A DNA stretch of 8,679 nt, from assembly GCA_934098345.1 (NCBI GenBank), contig CAKONX010000050.1, positions 1-8,679 of the forward strand, in the 5' to 3' direction. The translations under genes were made by a program, and so were the position numbers. Numbering within the stretch: position 1 is the stretch's first letter; every line of letters starts with the position of its first letter. The notes beneath the pieces are model-generated. The model saw only the letters and a program-made list of their open reading frames with translations. It had not been told where the DNA came from and searched no databases. This document shows positions 6,543 through 8,679 of the stretch, one piece after another. The stretch is from an uncultured Bacilli bacterium. Lineage in GTDB: Bacteria > Bacillota_I > Bacilli_A > RF39 > UBA660.

Positions 6543-6620
6543 ATGAAGAAAGATAATCAAATTAGATTACTTTATTTAATCGTTTTTATATTGCTAGTAA
6601 TAATATTAAAATTATTATAG
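6543..6620 (+). CDS. 25-aa hydrophobic membrane peptide, candidate type I toxin
   Basis: ATG 6543 to TAG 6618-6620, 25 codons. A short charged head (KKDNQIR, residues 2-8) is followed by a nearly unbroken run of Leu, Ile, Val, Phe and Tyr (about 9-25) with a single Lys at 23: one transmembrane helix and nothing else. AGGAG (6528-6532) lies 10 bases ahead but sits in an 11-bp helix with 6471-6481, which should hold translation down. Its position inside an RNA with paired ends, opposite a predicted short antisense RNA, is typical of type I toxins (Fst, TxpA, hok and aapA types in general plan), although the sequence matches none that I recall. Other possibilities are a small membrane-complex subunit, or a chance open frame inside a non-coding RNA. 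Confidence 0.6.
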   Translation: MKKDNQIRLLYLIVFILLVIILKLL

Positions 6621-6621
6621 C

Positions 6622-6712
6622 AATTAAAAAGCATCTTTATTCTACTGAATAAAGGTGCTACCAAAATAACGTGGTAAGCATCGAGCCTCTTAAGAAACTC
6701 TTGCTTCTCACT
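6622..6712 (-). ncRNA. Predicted ~90-nt antisense RNA (candidate antitoxin RNA)
   Basis: Reading the minus strand, the -10/-35 pair at 6747-6719 predicts a start at the A opposite 6712. The RNA would begin AGTGAGAAGCAAGAG. It would form a hairpin (TGCTTACCA with TGGTAGCA, opposite about 6680-6657) and then the terminator hairpin opposite 6659-6630, with five T's and an end near 6622. It is fully complementary to the 3' part of the peptide mRNA, covering the closing arm 6701-6709, the arm 6677-6682 and the hairpin 6630-6659, but not the reading frame. It would therefore act on mRNA folding, stability or processing rather than by covering the start codon. Confidence 0.55.
6626..6659 (-). terminator. 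Intrinsic terminator of the antisense RNA
   Basis: On the minus strand: AGCACCTTTATTC, loop AGTA, GAATAAAGATGCT, then TTTTT with the first T shared by the stem. 12 of 13 positions pair, with one A-C mismatch that is a G-U pair on the plus strand. The T run is on the minus side only, so it should stop minus-strand transcripts. Confidence 0.6.
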
Positions 6713-6718
6713 AAATTA

Positions 6719-6747
6719 AATATAGCATAATAAAAATAGATTGTAAA
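6719..6747 (-). promoter_or_regulatory. Minus-strand extended -10 promoter for the antisense RNA
   Basis: Read on the minus strand: TTTACA (opposite 6747-6742), 17 bases, TATATT (opposite 6724-6719) preceded by TGC, an extended -10. Five of six bases match consensus in each box. Chance matches occur in A/T-rich DNA, but the spacing, the extension and a terminator 90 nt away agree. Confidence 0.6.
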
Positions 6748-6755
6748 TATTTACA
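6742..6755. promoter_or_regulatory. Perfect 14-bp palindrome TGTAAATATTTACA
   Basis: Self-complementary over 14 bases with no spacer. Its left half is the -35 box of the minus-strand promoter, so a bound protein would block that promoter. The shape is like a LacI/CcpA-type site (TGTAA...TTACA) but with TA in place of the central CG that such sites need. Regulator unknown. Confidence 0.5.
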
Positions 6756-6796
6756 CATAATATAATTATTAAATAAAACAAATGACTAAAATATTG

Positions 6797-6815
6797 TATA
6801 ATTAACTTAGGATGG
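6797..6815 (+). promoter_or_regulatory. Promoter -10 and ribosome binding site of the glycine-rich protein gene
   Basis: TATAAT (6797-6802) with no clear -35; the predicted start is near 6809. TAGGATGG (6808-6815) is the ribosome binding site, about 10 bases before ATG 6825. Read-through from the upstream folded RNA is also possible. Confidence 0.5.
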
Positions 6816-6824
6816 TGTGTATAT

Positions 6825-8189
6825 ATGGAAAAGAAAGGAATGCTTGTTTTAACAATATTAATGATGCTAATAGGCTTTGCTGCCATATCGACAACATTAA
6901 TAATAAATGGAAGTGTGAAAGTAGGAGAAAATACAGATGATTTTAGTGTCATTTTTACGTCTACTTCATTAGATGGAACTGATGTATATAAAAATGTAAT
7001 AAGTGAAGATAAAAAAACAATTACATATACAACAAGTGAATTAAAAACACTTAATCAAACAAGTGTGTTAACTTATGAAGTAACAAATAACTCTTCAAAC
7101 TATGATGCTGAGGTTACAATTAATTGTAAAGTAAAGGATGATGCAACAGCAAAATATACAAGTATCAAGAATGAACTTGAAAATAATGCTACAGTAGTTA
7201 AAGCAAAAGAAACATTAAATGGAACATTAACCGTAACATTAAATAAAACATCTACAGAAGAAGTAAGAGAAGAATATGTATGTGAATTAACATTTAATGC
7301 TATAGAGAGAGATACTTTGAGTGGCTATAATGGTGTGAAAGAATGGACGTTTGACTATACTGATGGAGAACAAATATTTACAATACCAGTAACTGGAACA
7401 TATAAATTAGAAACTTGGGGAGCAAGTGGTGGAGATAATTTATCGTATAAAGGTGGATATGGTGGTTATTCCTCTGGTACAATAAAATTGAGTATTACAG
7501 ATAAAATTTTTATAAATATAGGCGGCAAAGGTTTAATTGATAAAATAGTAGATAATGGTTACTTAAAAGGCGGATACAATGGAGGTGGAGGATCCAATAT
7601 AATTGATTCGGTTTCTTTACCAGATAGATATCAACTTGGTTCCGGAGGTGGCGCTACACATATAGCCATTTCTTCGGGTTTACTTTCAACATTTGAAAAC
7701 AAAATTTCTGAACTATTAATTGTTTCTGGAGGCGGCGGAGGCTCTATGGAATATTATAATTCTAGCCAATATAATTCATATGGAACAGGTGGTTCTGGAG
7801 GTGGATATATAGGAGGTTCTGCATTTGGATACTATTGGGGTACAGGTAATAAAAGTGTAGTAGGCGGTGCGCAAGAACCAACAACTGGTTTGGAAAGTTC
7901 GCAACATGCTGGAAGTTTTGGACAAGGATATGATAATGTTTCCACTCCAGGAGTTGGCGGTGGAGGAGGCTTCTATGGTGGCAATTCTCAACAATCTATT
8001 GGCGGATCAGGTGGTTCAGGTTATATTGGAAATACACTTTTAACTGATAAGTCAATGTATTGTTACAATTGTACTGAATCTACAGAAGAAAGCACTAAAA
8101 CTATTAGCACAACCTGTGTAAGTAAAACACCAACAGAAAATTGTGCCAAAATAGGTAATGGATACGCTAAGATTACCTTAATAAAATAA
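6825..8189 (+). CDS. Surface protein: TasA/camelysin-like N-terminal region plus ALK-type glycine-rich domain
   Basis: 454 aa, exported. Residues 1-5 are charged (MEKKG) and about 6-28 form a hydrophobic helix (MLVLTILMMLIGFAAISTTLII), either a signal peptide or a membrane anchor. About 30-165 is a beta-rich region with phrases such as TLxYEVTNNSSNYDAEVTINC, resembling the beta-sandwich of TasA/camelysin-like fibre proteins. From W174 (EWTFDYTDGEQIFTIPVTGTY) to the end is a glycine-rich domain with the landmarks of the ALK/LTK-type family (Gly_rich, PF12810): LETWGASGG, GGYGGYSSG, INIGGKG, GGYNGGGGSN, GGGATHIA, LIVSGGGGG, GGGGGFYGG, GGSGYIG and the ending GNGYAKITLI. Four Cys cluster near the C-terminus. 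There is no LPxTG sorting signal. Gly codons in the GGC/GGA-rich part raise the local GC content. Ligand and role unknown. Confidence 0.85.
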   Translation: MEKKGMLVLTILMMLIGFAAISTTLIINGSVKVGENTDDFSVIFTSTSLDGTDVYKNVISEDKKTITYTTSELKTLNQTSVLTYEVTNNSSNYDAEVTINCKVKDDATAKYTSIKNELENNATVVKAKETLNGTLTVTLNKTSTEEVREEYVCELTFNAIERDTLSGYNGVKEWTFDYTDGEQIFTIPVTGTYKLETWGASGGDNLSYKGGYGGYSSGTIKLSITDKIFINIGGKGLIDKIVDNGYLKGGYNGGGGSNIIDSVSLPDRYQLGSGGGATHIAISSGLLSTFENKISELLIVSGGGGGSMEYYNSSQYNSYGTGGSGGGYIGGSAFGYYWGTGNKSVVGGAQEPTTGLESSQHAGSFGQGYDNVSTPGVGGGGGFYGGNSQQSIGGSGGSGYIGNTLLTDKSMYCYNCTESTEESTKTISTTCVSKTPTENCAKIGNGYAKITLIK

Positions 8190-8211
8190 AAATACAAAAA
8201 TAATTGGTTTG

Positions 8212-8220
8212 TGTTATAAT
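8212..8220 (+). promoter_or_regulatory. Extended -10 promoter of the last gene
   Basis: TGT-TATAAT (8212-8220), with only a weak AATACA 18 bases upstream (8191-8196). The predicted start, near 8227, falls inside the terminator hairpin that follows, so transcripts from here would keep only its second half. Confidence 0.55.
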
Positions 8221-8245
8221 AAAGTCATTATTTATGACTTTTTTT
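8221..8245 (+). terminator. Intrinsic terminator after the glycine-rich protein gene
   Basis: AAAGTCAT (8221-8228), loop TATTT, ATGACTTT (8234-8241), T run to 8245. A perfect 8-bp stem. Confidence 0.8.
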
Positions 8246-8263
8246 GTGGGTTGGGGGATAAAA

Positions 8264-8679
8264 ATGAAAAGAGATAAGGAGAAAAAAATTGGAATAAATA
8301 CATTACTTGCTATTTTAGAAATTGAAAACTATTCTGAGTTTTCTTTTGCTCTTGGTGTATTAGTTTCTCAAAGCATTTCACCAGGTAAAACAAATAAAGC
8401 AGAAAATCGAATTCAAAAAATATATGATATAGCAACTGGTAAATTTGTATTTGGTTTTAAAGAGTATAAAGAATTTGTAAAAAAATATCAAAAAGTCTTT
8501 GATATATTCAAAAAATATAATTGTATGCGTGAATTAACAGTTTTAAAATATGGTATTACTGGTATTAAATATTCTATGGCTAGTGATGATTACTTTAACA
8601 TATATTCTAAAATTTATTCTGATTCTTTAGATAGAATGAAAGCTATTTTAATTGATCTTAGAAATTTAGGGTTTAAGTA
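8264..8679 (+). CDS. Unrecognised protein, 5' part (runs off the window end)
   Basis: ATG 8264 with GGGGGAT (8253-8259) just ahead; the frame stays open for 138 codons to the last base, so the gene is cut by the window edge. I do not recognise it. The visible part has a basic head (KRDKEKK), no signal peptide or clear membrane helix, and reads as an all-helical soluble protein rich in Lys, Tyr and Phe. Phrases include NTLLAILEIENYSEFSFALG near residues 12-31, QSISPGKTNKAENRIQKIYD near 36-55 and a Lys/Tyr/Phe helix FGFKEYKEFVKKYQKVFD. One Cys is seen. The SISPGKTNKAENRI stretch could be a nucleic-acid-binding helix pair, but nothing diagnostic is visible. It has its own promoter and so is independent of the glycine-rich protein gene. 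Confidence 0.75.
   Translation, partial: MKRDKEKKIGINTLLAILEIENYSEFSFALGVLVSQSISPGKTNKAENRIQKIYDIATGKFVFGFKEYKEFVKKYQKVFDIFKKYNCMRELTVLKYGITGIKYSMASDDYFNIYSKIYSDSLDRMKAILIDLRNLGFK

Larger units (their letters stand above)
6450..6710 (+). other. Folded ~260-nt transcript carrying the 25-aa peptide
   Basis: The predicted RNA has its two ends paired: GAGAAGCAA (6452-6460) with TTGCTTCTC (6701-6709), 9 bp. Inside it, GATGCT (6465-6470) pairs with AGCATC (6677-6682). TATCACATTCC (6471-6481) pairs with GGAGTGTGATA (6529-6539), 11 bp with one G-U, burying the ribosome binding site AGGAG. A 13-bp hairpin (6630-6642 with 6647-6659, one G-U) follows the peptide stop codon. GATGCTT can instead pair with AAGCATC at 6629-6635, so two folds compete. 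No T-run terminator is seen on this strand, so the 3' end is not fixed; it could also be processed or read through toward 6825. Confidence 0.6.

Noticed and set aside
6452..6709. T-box riboswitch: AGAGAGG at 6484, GGTGG at 6501, GAATAAAGGTGCTACC at 6647, and ATG in specifier-like position
   Set aside because: The bulge that must read TGGN to bind tRNA ends reads TGCT, the AGTA motif is missing, no plus-strand terminator with T run follows, and the next large gene is a surface protein and not an amino-acid or synthetase gene.
6450..6710. RNase P RNA, tmRNA or 6S RNA
   Set aside because: No GAGGAAAGTCC-type RNase P core, no GGATTCGAC or 3' T-arm of tmRNA, and the 6S plan of one long rod with a central bubble does not fit the separate helices and peptide frame.
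6742..6755. CcpA cre site
   Set aside because: It fits the outer bases but lacks the central CG that LacI-family operators require.
6716..6952. Minus-strand 78-codon frame over the glycine-rich gene start
   Set aside because: It is the complement of the hydrophobic signal region, which always gives an open antisense frame in A/T-rich DNA, and it has no ribosome binding site.
7776..7994. Minus-strand 72-codon frame opposite the glycine repeats
   Set aside because: A Ser/Thr-rich shadow of Gly codons.
735..8189. No TGA stop among the ten complete main frames (five TAA, five TAG), hinting at codon reassignment
   Set aside because: Ten stops are too few at this base composition, and all Trp codons I checked are TGG with no in-frame TGA in the main genes, so nothing supports a changed code.

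Overview
The window is AT-rich, densely packed DNA with every protein gene on the + strand. Strong AGGTGAT/GAGGG-type ribosome binding sites, short A/T-rich intrinsic terminators, all visible Trp codons as TGG, and the FtsY-YlxM and ThiI/AckA/NrnA protein types point to a low-GC Firmicute. An uncultured gut Bacilli or Mollicutes-like lineage such as the RF39 type is my best inference, but there is no rRNA here to fix it.

Layout. 1-1013: the 3' end of ftsY (SRP receptor GTPase) overlapping ylxM (SRP-associated HTH protein) by one base. 1053-2114: a two-helix membrane protein with a G-S-N-T repeat linker and a large Cys-rich extracellular tail, with its own promoter and terminator. 2178-3368: thiI (tRNA 4-thiouridine synthase). 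3471-4163: an unrecognised membrane-anchored protein and a 52-aa unrecognised protein whose start codon lies in a perfect 15-bp hairpin. 4212-6353: ackA (acetate kinase) followed directly by an NrnA-type DHH phosphoesterase, ending in an intrinsic terminator. 6365-6824: a 460-base stretch with no large gene but the richest structure in the window. 6825-8189: a secreted or anchored protein with a TasA/camelysin-like front half and an ALK-type glycine-rich back half. 8264-8679: the start of an unrecognised gene that runs off the end.

The region most worth attention is 6390-6760. A near-consensus promoter (TTGACA-16-TATAAT) should start an RNA at about 6450. That RNA encodes a 25-residue hydrophobic peptide (6543-6620), its ribosome binding site lies in an 11-bp helix, and its two ends pair (6452-6460 with 6701-6709). 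On the opposite strand an extended -10 promoter (6747 to 6719) should start an RNA at about 6712 that ends at an intrinsic terminator near 6625. This gives a ~90-nt antisense RNA covering the 3' part of the peptide mRNA. A small membrane peptide, a folded mRNA with paired ends, and a convergent short antisense RNA together make the plan of a type I toxin-antitoxin locus; I do not recognise the family.

The housekeeping genes are unrelated to one another (secretion, tRNA modification, acetate/ATP metabolism, nanoRNA turnover). Several junctions are compressed so that the terminator of one gene overlaps or abuts the promoter of the next.
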